Of a stretch of 64,000 bases of DNA, positions 26,601 to 37,113 are shown piece by piece. The position numbers were made by a program, and so were the translations under genes. Source of the DNA: Caenorhabditis elegans (lineage: Eukaryota > Nematoda > Chromadorea > Rhabditida > Rhabditidae); assembly GCF_000002985.6 (NCBI RefSeq), contig NC_003281.10, forward strand, positions 7,564,001 through 7,628,000. The letters run 5' to 3'. The notes under the pieces were generated by a model. It searched no databases, was not told the origin of the DNA, and worked only from the letters and a program-made list of their open reading frames with translations. Within the stretch, counting starts at the first letter, position 1. Each line of letters opens with the position of its first letter.

Positions 26601-27328
26601 CGAATCCACCGCCGTCGGAACTCGGCTCACCGACGACTCGATCCGCCTACGCACCGTCTAATCTGCTCAATCTGGGTCGGTGCGTGCCTGTTGAAGTGAC
26701 ACGAATCTTTCTCTGTTCAGGCTTTCTACACACTTTTTCATTTTTCTTACATTTATGCACGCCAAACAAACTTGGTTGCTAGTTTTGGTGATGGTGTTGT
26801 GACAGCAGCAACTAACAGCGTCGTGTAGTGGTTTGACAGTACTAAAACAATCACAAAAGCATTAAAACAATTAAAATATAGAATAACAGTCTCTAGATTA
26901 CAGTTAGCATAGTAGCACGTACAAAAAACTAACTAGATATTGCAGTTGTTCATCAGTTCGTTCGAAAACATTCAGTTTCTCTAATTTCAGCGGCTGGCAA
27001 CGACTCGAGTAGAGCTCTTCGTGCTCTTCATGCCATTGACAATGCTCGCGATTGGCTGAGCAGCTTAAGAGATGGAACTCGGTAATTTTAATTTTAAAAG
27101 TGTATTAGGAGGGCTTGTTTCGTTTTGCAAGTTTTCGACTAAAATCTACTAAAAATTTTCGATACTCTATTAACTGAACGAGATAATTTGAAAATTGATA
27201 AATAATCCCTCTGGTTTTTCAGTTTTCAATCATTCTCCAACCCGCTGAACGACTCAAATGAAGATGTATTAGCCGACCAAAATGCCAATGGAAACGATCC
27301 TCACAATTCTAGGCCATCGAATGTATAG
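20689..27328 (+). CDS. cup-5: Mucolipin/TRPML lysosomal cation channel
   Basis: Ten exons: 20689-21141, 21191-21374, 21419-21730, 22109-22380, 22662-22769, 25429-25656, 25703-25804, 26537-26675, 26991-27081 and 27223-27328; 665 codons (664 aa), all phases consistent. TM1 is at about residues 72-93, followed by the large luminal (polycystin-mucolipin) domain. TM2 begins near residue 329. The pore carries the mucolipin selectivity filter NGDDMF at about 500-505, and the final TM (LFIAIIMDAYEVVK) leads to a cytosolic tail. TRPML channels release calcium and other cations from late endosomes and lysosomes; worm cup-5 is needed for lysosome formation in coelomocytes. Intron 5 is 2.66 kb and holds a complete antisense receptor gene. 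Polyadenylation signal AATAAA at about 27551. Retention of intron 7 would add an in-frame alternative tail (to 25912). Confidence 0.96.
22790..24212 (-). CDS. Serpentine (7TM) chemoreceptor, Srg/Srv superfamily type, nested in a cup-5 intron
   Basis: Seven minus-strand exons: 24124-24212, 23831-23966, 23577-23786, 23369-23530, 23187-23321, 23050-23142 and 22790-22996. They total 344 codons (343 aa) with no stops and all phases intact. The N-terminus bears an N-glycosylation site (GNETV). TM1 ends in YTVPSFIAYHKC. TM3 reads TIIYFLSYYLIYVNFYS, followed by the ICINRMTSVLFP motif characteristic of Srg/Srv-family nematode receptors. TM5-TM7 follow, with a cytosolic tail. Such receptors sense chemicals in ciliated neurons. 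The gene lies wholly inside cup-5 intron 5 on the opposite strand, its stop only 20 bases from a cup-5 exon. The exact sr subfamily is inferred from the DRY-equivalent motif and is uncertain. Confidence 0.88.
24213..25428. other. Rest of cup-5 intron 5, upstream of the nested receptor gene
   Basis: AT-rich DNA containing the putative promoter of the nested gene and an imperfect inverted repeat around 24484-24560 (AACGCGTGATTAA and TTAATCACGCATT). The hairpin at 25219-25278 is listed separately. No further coding exons were seen. Confidence 0.5.
25219..25278. repeat. Near-perfect 27-bp hairpin in cup-5 intron 5
   Basis: TGTTAAATAATTGG at 25219 continues to CTAGAAC, then the six-base loop AAGCCA, then the reverse complement from GTTCTAGATTG to CAATTATTTAACA. 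There is only one mismatch in 27 pairs. It lies about 150 bp before the pore exon. Confidence 0.95.
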
Positions 27329-27598
27329 AGTTTCTCAATTTAATTTTCTTTTGTTATCAAAAACAACTTTGTCTGTATTTTTGGTCATCTTCATTCATCT
27401 TCCATCCCATCCGTTTCTTTCTCCTTCCTCTTTCATATTTATTCCCCTCTGAACAACCTACTTATCATGTGTATATGTGGTGCTATGTACTTTTGTGATA
27501 TTCTTCTTCCGTTTTGTTCGTGATTTATAATTTGTGATTTCTTGAGAACTTAATAAATTGTAATTTATTCAAATAATTCAATAACTTTATTCCAAGTA

Positions 27599-29312
27599 TT
27601 AATCAATACAATCAATAGAAATATCCCAGACACGATTCTTCTCTTCAATGATCTTCTCGATATTCTCCGATGCTGGAACAAATGCGATCATCTGAATGCC
27701 CAACGTCTCGTCAACTTTCAACACACATCCAGCGTTCTTGTAGAAGTTGCAGTACATTGGAGCAGAGAAGATGGTGATAAGCTTCCGTCCACTCAATACC
27801 CAATAACCATCGAAACACATTTGGTGAGCACGGATGATAAGCTCGACACCAAGACGTTTACAAACGTCATCAATCACATTTGTTCCGAAGGTGAAACCAG
27901 ATCCACGGGAACTTGCCTTCCATTCAAAAACAGATGGATCCGGATCAGCCCAGAGCATGTCATTCACAATTCCACGGAATGGGTTGCGAATTGGTTTCGG
28001 GTGATTGCGAAGTTCCTGAAATGGAATTTTTAGGAAAAAACGACTTCTGTTAACTAACATCAAGACATGTCAGAGCAGGAGACAATCCACCATGCATGCA
28101 TAGAATCTTTGTAGCGATCAAAGCGGAGATTGGAAGATTGTTGAAACAACGCTGAAATATTTTTAAATACAGAACGTCTAGAATGAGAACACATACCTGG
28201 AACAAAGCCCAAATCTCCTCTCCACACTTTGGAATCGAAGTCACGCATTCTTCATAGAATCCATATTTCTTATTGACTCTTGCAATTTCATGATTTCCAC
28301 GGAGCAGCACAATATTCTCGGGATAGCAGATCTTATAGGTGAACAAGAGCATTATACACTCTAGACTCATCATTCCTCGATCAACATAATCACCAGTGAA
28401 AACATAAACTGTCTCAGGAGGACGTCCCAATAGAATGAACATGTTGATAAGATCGTTGAATTGTCCATGAAGATCTCCAACTACGACACATGGTGGATCG
28501 ATGTCAACAAGAGCTTTTTCCGATGAGAAGATGGTTTGAGCCTCGTAGATCACATTCTCAAATTCCTCCTTTGTGTATTGAATTTTGTGAACCTGAAAAA
28601 ATAATTCGTGAAAAATGGTCAGTCAAAAATATTTAAATTCCCTCCAAAAGTTTTGGCCAATTAACGATTTTCTCCGGCCACCCTCGTTGATTGGTTTAAA
28701 AATGGGCGGCGCTAAACACGGATCGGTCAGATGTACTCATTTTGGAGAAAATTCAAATTTCAAAATGAAATCCCACTTTCCCCGTACTTACCCCGGCTTG
28801 AATTACTTGATAATGTCGATCGAGGAAATCAACAAAATCAATTCTCTCCTGTGTTCGATTTTGTGCAGTCATCTCCGGTCCATGTGCCATTTGTTTTCTT
28901 CTCTCAGAGTTTTTCGCCATTTTCTTCGTCAATCGATTCTGAATCTCAACTGCTGCTTTGATTTCAGTATTCTTTTTTGACAGAGCATTTGGCTTATTAA
29001 TCTCAGTAAGAGAAATAGTTCGACCTGATGGTGGTTGAGTTTTTGCCATTGAACGAACGCTTGATTTTCTATAAAATGTTCATTAATTTAAGAATTATTA
29101 AAAAATTAAACTAACTCTTTAATAATACCACCTGGACGCTCATCCTTTTCATTTAATACATGCGACTTATTTTTGCGTTGTCGATTCATTGGAGACATTG
29201 CCACGACCCGATCCTTCTTCCCTGATCTTGCTTTAGATCGAGCTTCGTGAGCAGTTTCCACTCCACTTGAAGTTGCTCGACTTGAGACGGGAGTTCGCGA
29301 TTTTTCCGCCAT
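27599..29312 (-). CDS. PP1-like serine/threonine protein phosphatase with N-terminal extension
   Basis: Five exons: 29116-29312, 28792-29068, 28197-28592, 28059-28151 and 27599-28015; 460 codons (459 aa). The first 160 residues are basic and serine-rich with predicted coiled-coil character (KAAVEIQNRLTKKMAKNSERRK). A complete PPP catalytic domain follows: GDLHGQ at about 197-202, GDYVDRG at 225-231, GNHE at 257-260, then HGGLSP, RGSGFTFG, RAHQ and FSAPMYC. All metal-binding and catalytic residues are present, so the enzyme should be active. FSAPMYC replaces the usual FSAPNYC of PP1. Nematodes carry a large set of divergent PP1-like genes, many expressed in the male germ line; such a role here is only an inference. 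The 3' end meets cup-5 tail to tail, and a minus-strand AATAAA lies only 8 bases beyond the stop. Confidence 0.94.
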
Positions 29313-29700
29313 TTTGTTGCGACAATATTGTGAAATAAATCACTTTCGAGAGTGATATGAACTGTGCAATTTGGAACGTGTAATTAAAAAGAAAATTTCC
29401 CCGTAAATTTTACAAGTGGGCAACACGTTTCAAACTAAAAAAGGATACTTTTCAAATAGTAATTCATGAAAAAGTTTAGACGTGAAGTGGGCAGGCAGGC
29501 AACCGTGGGCGAGTAGGTGGGTATGTAGGCACATAGGTAGACACGCGGTAGGCGACTAGACGGGTAAGCATAAAGAAATCCTGTAGGGAGGCACGAGATA
29601 GACGAGCAGACATGCTGTCAACAGGAAGGTATGCAGAAGGAAAGCGACCCCATTACGTCCCGGATATTTGAATTAACAGATCATATGATTTATTCTGACC
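29313..29700. repeat. Intergenic DNA with GTAGGC-type degenerate repeats
   Basis: Around 29490-29640 the motifs GGCAGGCAGGCA, GTAGGTGGGTA, GTAGGCACATAGGTAG and GCGGTAGGCGA recur at irregular spacing. Similar GTAGGC/GCCTAC clusters occur near 5690, 17110, 46280 and 58625. This is a dispersed degenerate repeat; I see no gene. Confidence 0.6.
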
Positions 29701-29706
29701 ATATTC

Positions 29707-29838
29707 GGATAATTAACGGATAATTAACGGATAATTAACGGATAATTAACGGATAATTAACGGATAATTAACGGATAATTAACGGATAATTAACGGATAA
29801 TTAACGGATAATTAACGGATAATTAACGGATAATTAAC
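29707..29838. repeat. Tandem repeat, 11-bp unit, 12 copies
   Basis: GGATAATTAAC is repeated head to tail twelve times without visible divergence. It ends 13 bases before the stop codon (minus strand) of the small gene at 29852-30588, so it lies in that gene's 3' region. Confidence 0.97.
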
Positions 29839-29851
29839 GCAGAGACCCTTA

Positions 29852-30588
29852 TCAAACCGTTTCCATTAATGCATTTTCATTCAATTTCAACTCCTCATCC
29901 TTGATTTCTTGAATCTTGTCGAATGATTCTATTGTGTGCTCAACGACACATTTGGAGACGTGGAAGATCAAGACAATCGAGAAGATCAGGTAGATTATTC
30001 CACCTAAAAATTATAACTACGCAAGAAATGGTTAGTTTATTATACCGTATTTTGTCTACTAGGGCAATAGAACCAAGGTACCAACTGCCTAATATGGCAA
30101 ATACGGTTCTTAAATTTTAAAATTTCGAAGTTTAGTTTGAGAATATAAAATCCAATTCAACACCTAGTTATCAATCAGATACAAGAACTGGTTCGGCTAT
30201 GTATACGACCAAAAAATTTGAAAAAAGGTGTTACAAAAGTTGAAAACAAGAAATTTTGTTTCAAAGTAACAGGAGTTTGCCAAATTGAAAAACAGTTGAG
30301 ACATGTTCGTGAAAAATGTTCATTAATTAAAAACAACATTTATAAGTTTAGATTTTAGATATTACTGCCCTTACCGTAAATATAATAATGAGCATATCGC
30401 AAATCTACAGTAGCCATGAAGAATACAACATCTACTGCAAATTTGATTAAACATGCAGTTATGAAGACGGCAATACCAAACAACGTCATCAGGTAAGCAA
30501 CTTTATGACGAATAGCTTTTTTCGAATAATTTAATTTCATTTGGAACAACATTTTTGGCTCTAAACTGACGGAAAATTCACAGCGCAT
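29852..30588 (-). CDS. Small uncharacterised membrane protein, 121 aa
   Basis: Two exons, 30375-30588 and 29852-30003, with matching phase (71 codons plus one base, then two bases plus 50 codons). The 371-bp intron has a GTAAGG donor and TTTTTAG acceptor. From MRCEFSVSLEPKM the protein has a short basic N-terminal part. Three hydrophobic spans follow (VAYLMTLFGIAVFITACL, FAVDVVFFMATV and IIYLIFSIVLIFHV), then a charged tail with KIQEIKDEELKLNENA. It resembles no family I recognise. The frame is also open upstream to 30690; the start at 30588 follows a CTCCAG acceptor at 30622 that could take a spliced leader. The gene is squeezed between an 11-bp tandem repeat downstream and a 2.6-kb minisatellite that begins about 100 bp upstream. 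Confidence 0.72.
30042..30117. repeat. Inverted repeat in the intron of the small membrane-protein gene
   Basis: TACCGTATTTTGTCTACTAG on the left and CCTAATATGGCAAATACGGT on the right are imperfect reverse complements. Part of the dispersed CCGTATTT family also seen near 7220, 17785 and 42540. Confidence 0.6.
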
Positions 30589-30689
30589 GTGGAAAATGTT
30601 GAAGTTTAAAAACGTTTTTTTCTGGAGGGGAATGAGAAGAGAAACATGAAAAAAGAACGGATATCTATGGAAATGCCATGACGACAACA

Positions 30690-33300
30690 AAGTTAGACCA
30701 TTAGATGAAATTCCAAAATTAGACCATTAGATGAATTTCCAAAGTTAGACCATTAGATGAAATTCCAAAATTAGACCATTAGATGAATTCCCAAAGTTAG
30801 ACCATTAGATGAAATTCCAAAGTTAGACCATTAGATGAATTCCCAAAGTTAGAACATTAGATGAATTTCCAAAGTTAGACCATTAGATGAAATTCCAAAG
30901 TTAGACCATTAGATGAAATTCCAAAGTTAGACCATTAGATGAATTCCCAAAGTTAGACCATTAGATGAATTCCCAAAGTTAGAACATTAGATGAATTCCC
31001 AAAGTTAGAACATTAGATGAATTTCCAAAGTTAGACCATTAGATGAATTTCCAAAGTTAGACCATTAGATGAAATTCCAAAGTTAGACCATTAGATGAAA
31101 TTCCAAAGTTAGACCATTAGATGAATTCCCAAAGTTAGACCATTAGATGAATTCCACCAAAATTAGACCATTAGATGAATTTCCAAAATTAGACCATTAG
31201 ATGAATTCCCAAAGTTAGACCATTAGATGAATTCCCAAAGTTAGACCATTAGATGAATTCCAAAGTTAGACCATTAGATGAATTCCCAAAGTTAGACCAT
31301 TAGATGAATTCCCAAAGTTAGACCATTAGATGAATTCCCAAAGTTAGACCATTAGATGAATTCCCAAAGTTAGACCATTAGATGAATTTCCAAAGTTAGA
31401 CCATTAGATGAATTCCCAAAGTTAGACCATTAGATGAATTTCCAAAGTTAGACCATTAGATGAATTTCCAAAGTTAGACCATTAGATGAATTCCCAAAGT
31501 TAGACCATTAGATGAATTCCCAAAGTTAGACCATTAGATGAATTCCCAAAGTTAGACCATTAGATGAATTCCCAAAGTTAGACCATTAGATGAATTCCCA
31601 AAGTTAGACCATTAGATGAATTCCCAAAGTTAGACCATTAGATGAATTCCCAAAGTTAGACCATTAGATGAATTCCCAAAGTTAGACCATTAGATGAATT
31701 CCCAAAGTTAGACCATTAGATGAATTTCCAAAGTTAGACCATTAGATGAATTTCCAAAGTTAGACCATTAGATGAATTCCCAAAGTTAGACCATTAGATG
31801 AATTTCCAAAGTTAGACCATTAGATGAATTCCCAAAGTTAGACCATTAGATGAATTTCCAAAGTTAGACCATTAGATGAATTCCCAAAGTTAGACCATTA
31901 GATGAATTCCCAAAGTTAGACCATTAGATGAATTCCCAAAGTTAGACCATTAGATGAATTTCCAAAGTTAGACCATTAGATGAATTCCCAAAGTTAGACC
32001 ATTAGATGAATTTCCAAAGTTAGACCATTAGCCAAAGTTAGACCATTAAATGAATTCCCAAAGTTAGACCATTAGATGAATTCCCAAAGTTAGACCATTA
32101 GATGAATTCCCAAAGTTAGACCATTAGATGAATTTCCAAAGTTAGACCATTAGATGAATTTCCAAAGTTAGACCATTAGATGAATTCCCAAAGTTAGACC
32201 ATTAGATGAATTTCCAAAGTTAGACCATTAGATGAATTCCCAAAGTTAGACCATTAGATGAATTTCCAAAGTTAGACCATTAGATGAATTCCCAAAGTTA
32301 GACCATTAGATGAATTTCCAAAGTTAGACCATTAGATGAATTCCCAAAGTTAGACCATTAGATGAATTTCCAAAGTTAGACCATTAGATGAATTCCCAAA
32401 GTTAGACCATTAGATGAATTTCCAAAGTTAGACCATTAGATGAATTCCCAAAGTTAGACCATTAGATGAATTCCCAAAGTTAGACCATTAGATGAATTCC
32501 CAAAGTTAGACCATTAGATGAATTTCCAAAGTTAGACCATTAGATGAATTTCCAAAGTTTAGACCATTAGATGAATTCCCAAAGTTTAGACCATTAGATG
32601 AATTCCCAAAGTTAGACCATTAGATGAATTCCCAAAGTTAGACCATTAGATGAATTTCCAAAGTTAGACCATTAGATGAATTCCCAAAGTTAGACAATTA
32701 GATGAATTTCCAAAGTTAGACCATTAGATGAATTTCCAAAGTTAGACCATTAGATGAATTCCCAAAGTTAGACCATTAGATGAATTCCCAAAGTTAGACC
32801 ATTAAATGAATTCCCAAAGTTAGACCATTAGATGAATTCCCAAAGTTAGACCATTAGATGAATTTCCAAAGTTAGACCATTAGATGAATTTCCAAAGTTA
32901 GACCATTAGATGAATTCCCAAAGTTAGACCATTAGATGAATTTCCAAAGTTAGACCATTAAATGAATTCCCAAAGTTAGACCATTAGATGAATTTCCAAA
33001 GTTAGACCATTAGATGAATTCCCAAAGTTAGACCATTAGATGAATTTCCAAAGTTAGACCATTAGATGAATTCCCAAAGTTAGACCATTAGATGAATTTC
33101 CAAAGTTAGACCATTAGATGAATTCCCAAAGTTAGACCATTAGATGAATTTCCAAAGTTAGACCATTAGATGAATTCCCAAAGTTAGACCATTAGATGAA
33201 TTTCCAAAGTTAGACCATTAGATGAATTTCCAAAGTTAGACCATTAGATGAATTCCCAAAGTTAGACAATTAGATGAATTTCCAAAGTTAGACCATTAGA
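30690..33300. repeat. Minisatellite, 26-bp unit, about 100 copies
   Basis: The unit AAAGTTAGACCATTAGATGA plus ATTCCC, ATTTCC or AATTCC repeats head to tail for about 2.6 kb. Variant units differ mainly at the last positions. In 32180-32460 and 32960-33200 the TTTCC and TTCCC variants alternate almost strictly, making a 52-bp higher-order unit. Irregular units include an insertion at about 31155, a truncated unit at about 32030, and two adjacent 27-bp units at about 32550-32600 (AAAGTTTAGACC). No coding capacity. Confidence 0.98.
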
Positions 33301-33351
33301 GCCAGGGAGGATGAGGAAATCCTAGGTCCTCGGTGACTGCGACAACAATGT

Positions 33352-33765
33352 TTGTTTGTTTTTTCTGGACCTTTTTTTTCCTTTTTTTTTTGGGATGAAA
33401 AAATTCGCAAAAAATTTTCCCGTGGTGTTCTTTCACTGAATATTACTGAATGTGATGTGGAGAAGATCTTTCTTGCACACGACTATTTCACAAGCTTCAA
33501 AGAATATGCTGGAACTCTACAGCCAAGAAAATCTGGAAGTGTAGCTTGTCTCTACGGAAATCCGAAAACATTTACAGTCACTTGTAACTCACTGGGAGCA
33601 ATATACCCTAATCCTAGTAATATTGACTGTGGGGAGTCAGTACAAGAACGGAAGATTCGGGATACGACAAATGAAATGGTGTCGAGTTGTAAAGTTTGCT
33701 TTGGAAGAGGAACAAAAGAATTCAACCAGTTACTAATTCTGATGGCCAGCTTTGTCTGTTTCTAA
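33352..33765 (+). CDS. Unrecognised open reading frame, possible gene remnant
   Basis: An open frame of 137 codons just right of the minisatellite. After a T-rich N-terminal part that looks like an intron or leader, the middle is convincing. It has LNITECDVEKIF, DYFTSFKEY, GSVACLYGNPKTFTVTCNS and NPSNIDCGE, with regularly spaced cysteines as in a secreted domain. A T-rich block with an acceptor-like site near 33415 suggests the true exon may start there. No partner exons were found, so this may be a fragment left by repeat activity. Confidence 0.35.
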   Translation: MFVFSGPFFSFFFWDEKIRKKFSRGVLSLNITECDVEKIFLAHDYFTSFKEYAGTLQPRKSGSVACLYGNPKTFTVTCNSLGAIYPNPSNIDCGESVQERKIRDTTNEMVSSCKVCFGRGTKEFNQLLILMASFVCF

Positions 33766-33849
33766 AAATGTGTTTTAAATTAAAAGAAACTATTATTTGA
33801 ACCGCTGTGAAACTTACTAGGGAATATTGTTAATAGGGGAATTGCTAGG

Positions 33850-34110
33850 AAGACAAACTTTAAACGACAGATGAGGTCTTTGGCTACAAAAATCATTTTT
33901 TGGAATCTGCTAAACTCTGCCCCAAAGCTGAAATTTTCGGCCTTAAAAAGTAGTCCTCTTTTTGCTCAAATGCCGTTTTTCGTGTGTAGAAGTGGCTACA
34001 TAAAAGTTTGGCACTGCAGCCGCCGTTCGAATGGCCGATTGGAGAACTCTCGTGCTCATTAATCTAAAGGTCACTGGTTCGTTCCCCACTTGGTATTAAT
34101 TTTTTTTGAA
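33850..34110. repeat. Repeat fragment containing a tRNA-like segment
   Basis: GGCCGATTGGAGAACTCTCG at about 34032 resembles a D-arm/A-box region. GGTCACTGGTTCGTTCCCC about 40 bases later resembles a T-arm/B box. The acceptor stem does not close and the anticodon arm is poor, so this is at best a decayed tRNA-derived repeat and not a functional tRNA. Confidence 0.4.
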
Positions 34111-34513
34111 TTTTTCCTCTAGCATGAAATATGCACAAAAACACGGTTTCTTCCGTTTTTTGGTAACTTCGGAATAAATTTTTTGGTTCCTAAGAATCAT
34201 AAAAGTAATTTGGAAACTTTTTGGAAGTTTTCTTTTTTTGATAAATTTTCACTTTTCTCCCACCTGATGTATGCACATTTTTTTCTTCAAAAATAATTTT
34301 TCAAAATTTTTTCAAAAAGTGTTTGGTTTGAAAGAGCAGCATTAGTTTGGATATTTCTACGATTTTGGAGAATCAAATGTCATTTTTAGGAGAAAACCAC
34401 TGTTGTTTTCTCTGGAGTTTTTCACGAAAAGGACCTACTTTCAAAGACTTCCAGCTCCGTTGACGGGTAAAATTAAAAAAAGTTGTCAACTGCAAAGTTG
34501 TTTTAAAAGTACC

Positions 34514-34644
34514 AATAAACAAATTGTCAGTTGAATCTACTCTGCTAAATTTTTAGTGATGCTTTAACATACTTAATTACTAATGTCCATATCTCTCTAC
34601 CCATAAAATTTAGCAGAGTAGATTCAACTGACAATTTGTTTATT
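34514..34644. repeat. Perfect 40-bp inverted repeat with 50-bp centre
   Basis: AATAAACAAATTGTCAGTTG and its continuation to 34554 are reverse-complemented at 34605-34644 (AAAATTTAGCAGAGTAGATT onward) with no visible mismatch. Such identity suggests recent origin or gene conversion between arms. It lies just left of the larger palindrome. Confidence 0.93.
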
Positions 34645-34689
34645 AGAAAAATTAGAAAATTAAATGATTATGGAAAACATTTTATTGGT

Positions 34690-35150
34690 TGGCAGATAGC
34701 TCAGTCGGTATACCACTAGGTAAACCGCGACATGCGAGCAACTGGTGAATAACGAACGAACAGCCGCTAACACGCGAATATCTGGTCAATTACTGACGAA
34801 AAACCGCAAACATGCGAAAAACTGTTCAGTACCGGACGAATGATTTTTGCTTGATTTTGAGAAGAACCGCTTCCGGTGAAGATTGCGCGAAAGTAAGATG
34901 AGTGGTTGAAATGGGTGACAAAATATTTTCAGCAAACTTTTTCGAACCGGGACACACGAATTTTCGGTGAATATCCGGCCGCCAACCGACGAGCGTCGGA
35001 TGAACCCAGTAGTAGCCTACGAAGAAGTTGGGAATAGATACTAACTAGTTCAACTGATGAATCCTTTCTTAGTACAAGTTGAACAAGTCTGTTCGAGTTT
35101 TTTTTTGACATTTCACTTTCACGATTTTTTTTTAATTTCACAAGTATGGT
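34690..35150. repeat. Repeat segment with tRNA-like head, related in inverse to 40440-40560
   Basis: GGCAGATAGCTCAGTCGGTA resembles a tRNA 5' half. It is followed by TAAACCGCGACATGCGA, and then by variants of the motif (CGCAAACATGCGAAAAACTG) in a degenerate array. The reverse complement of TAAACCGCGACATGCGA is present near 40525-40545. No coding potential was seen. Confidence 0.55.
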
Positions 35151-35165
35151 ACGATTTCAAAGTTC

Positions 35166-37113
35166 ATAAGGGTACCCCCTTATGAAAAAAAAATTTTTGG
35201 TATTTTTTGGTATGAAAATTTTTTTCCCAAAATTTTTGAAAATTTCTTGATTGTGTAGAAAATGTATGATTTAGTATTTTCCACAGTTTTTATGACTCAA
35301 TCACACTTCTGGGCAAAAGAAATACAACAGTCGATTTGGCTTGTTCATAGAAAGTCAGTACTTCCAAAATGTTCTAGCTCCGCAGGCAGCTAAAATATGA
35401 AAAACTTGTCAACTAAAAAGTTATTGGGAATGAAGTGATTAACAAGTTACTTATTGTAACTTTTTGTTATCTTGGATGGCTGAGCAGATAGGAGCACCTA
35501 ATTATAAGCCAAATATCACTAATTATGACTGATGATATCTCCGTACCTTGCACAGAAATCAAGAAACTTTTAAACATAAAACATGTTCCATAACAACTTA
35601 AACAAGTTTGTAGTTGACAATTTTTTGATATCTTGCTTGCCCGATGTGGGACATGACTTCGAAAAACTGTCATACTAGGTAGATCAGTTAGAGGAATAGA
35701 GGTTTTTACAGTTTCTTAGTTTTCGAAAGCACCACATTTGGAAAGAAAGTACATAGATACAATTAGGAAAACATATTTTTACAATATCTGATGAATATTT
35801 GACAACTTTTGAAAAAAAAACATTTTTGGGTTTTCTTGAAAAAAAAATCCATAGGGTCCCCCCTTATGAAAAATTTCTAAAATTTTTTCAAAATTTTTTT
35901 TTGAAAACTTTTTATAATTTGATCAGATGTTATAGAAAAATGTAAATTTGATTGTTTTTTTTAGTTTCGATGTTCAGAACACGATTTCAGACAAAAACCT
36001 GGGGTTCAGTAGAACCCCTAAGTTCAAAAAACGCATTTCCTTTAGATGCGTATATCTTTGTTGAAAAATTTTTTCTGACAAAGTGATCAACTACAAAGTT
36101 GTTAATCTTAATTTAAAGTACACCTTTGTAGTTGATGGTATTTTTTCAAAAAATTTGATGGCCGAGATATGAACAGAAAAAGACGAAGAAAATACAGGCA
36201 TGAAACTGCCGCAATTAACACAACTTTTCTCGACCATCAAATTTTTTGAAGAAATACCATCAACTACAAAGTTGTACTTTATATTAAAATAAACAACTTT
36301 GTAGTTGATCACTTTGTCAGAAAAATTTTTCAACAAAGATATACGCATCCAAAGTAAACAGTTCTATAACATATGAACAAATTAAGAAAAGTTTTCAAAA
36401 AAAAATTTTCGAAAAAATTTTAGAAAATTTTCATAAGGGGGGACCCTTTGGATTTTTTATTCAAAAAAATCCAATTTTTTTTTCAAAATTTGTCAAATAT
36501 TTATCAGATATTGTAAAAATATGTTTCCCTAACTGTATCTATGTACTTTCTTTCAAAATGTGGTGCTTTCGAAAACTAAGAAACTGTAAAAACCTCTATT
36601 CCTCTATCAGATCTACCTACTATGACAGTTTTTCGAAGTCATGTCCCACATCGGGCAAGCAAGATATCAAAAAATTGTCAACTACAAACTTTTTCAGTTT
36701 GTTATGGAACATGTTTCAGGTTTAATAGTTTATTGCTTTCTGTGCAGAGTACGGAGATATCATCAGTCAAAATTAGTGATATTTGACTCATAATTAGGTG
36801 CTCCTACCTGCTCAGCCATCCGAGATCGCAAAAAGTTACAATAAGTAATTTGTCAATCCTGTTATTCCTAACAACTTTTTAGTTGACAAGTTTTTCATAT
36901 TTCAGCTGCCTGCGGAGCTAGAACATTTTGGAAGTACTGACTTTCTATGAACAAGCCAAATCGACTGTTGTATTTTTTTGCCCAGGAGTATGATTGTGCC
37001 ATGATAACTGTGGAAAATTCTAAAATATACATTTCCTACACAATCCAGCAGTATTACAATTTTTTGGAAGAAAAAATTTTTCCCAAAATTTTTTCATAAG
37101 GGGGTACCCTTAT
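35166..37113. mobile_element. Long palindromic (fold-back) element, about 1.95 kb
   Basis: The left arm from ATAAGGGTACCCCCTTATGA (35167) to about 36159 is matched in reverse complement by about 36229-37113, ending GGGGTACCCTTAT. Clear paired blocks include CAACAGTCGATTTGGCTTGT, CTAGCTCCGCAGGCAGCT and TAGGAGCACCTAATTA. The arms differ by point changes and a deletion of about 80 bases in the right arm (the left-arm segment around 35960-36040 is missing). Smaller palindromes (CAACTACAAAGTTGT) lie inside. No long open frame; non-autonomous. Confidence 0.93.

Noticed and set aside
30690-33300. CRISPR-like array
   Set aside because: The units are head to tail without unique spacers, in a eukaryotic genome; it is a minisatellite.
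34683-34760. Possible tRNA gene starting GGCAGATAGCTCAGTCGGTA
   Set aside because: Only the 5' half resembles a tRNA; no anticodon or T-arm follows and the segment is part of a repeat.
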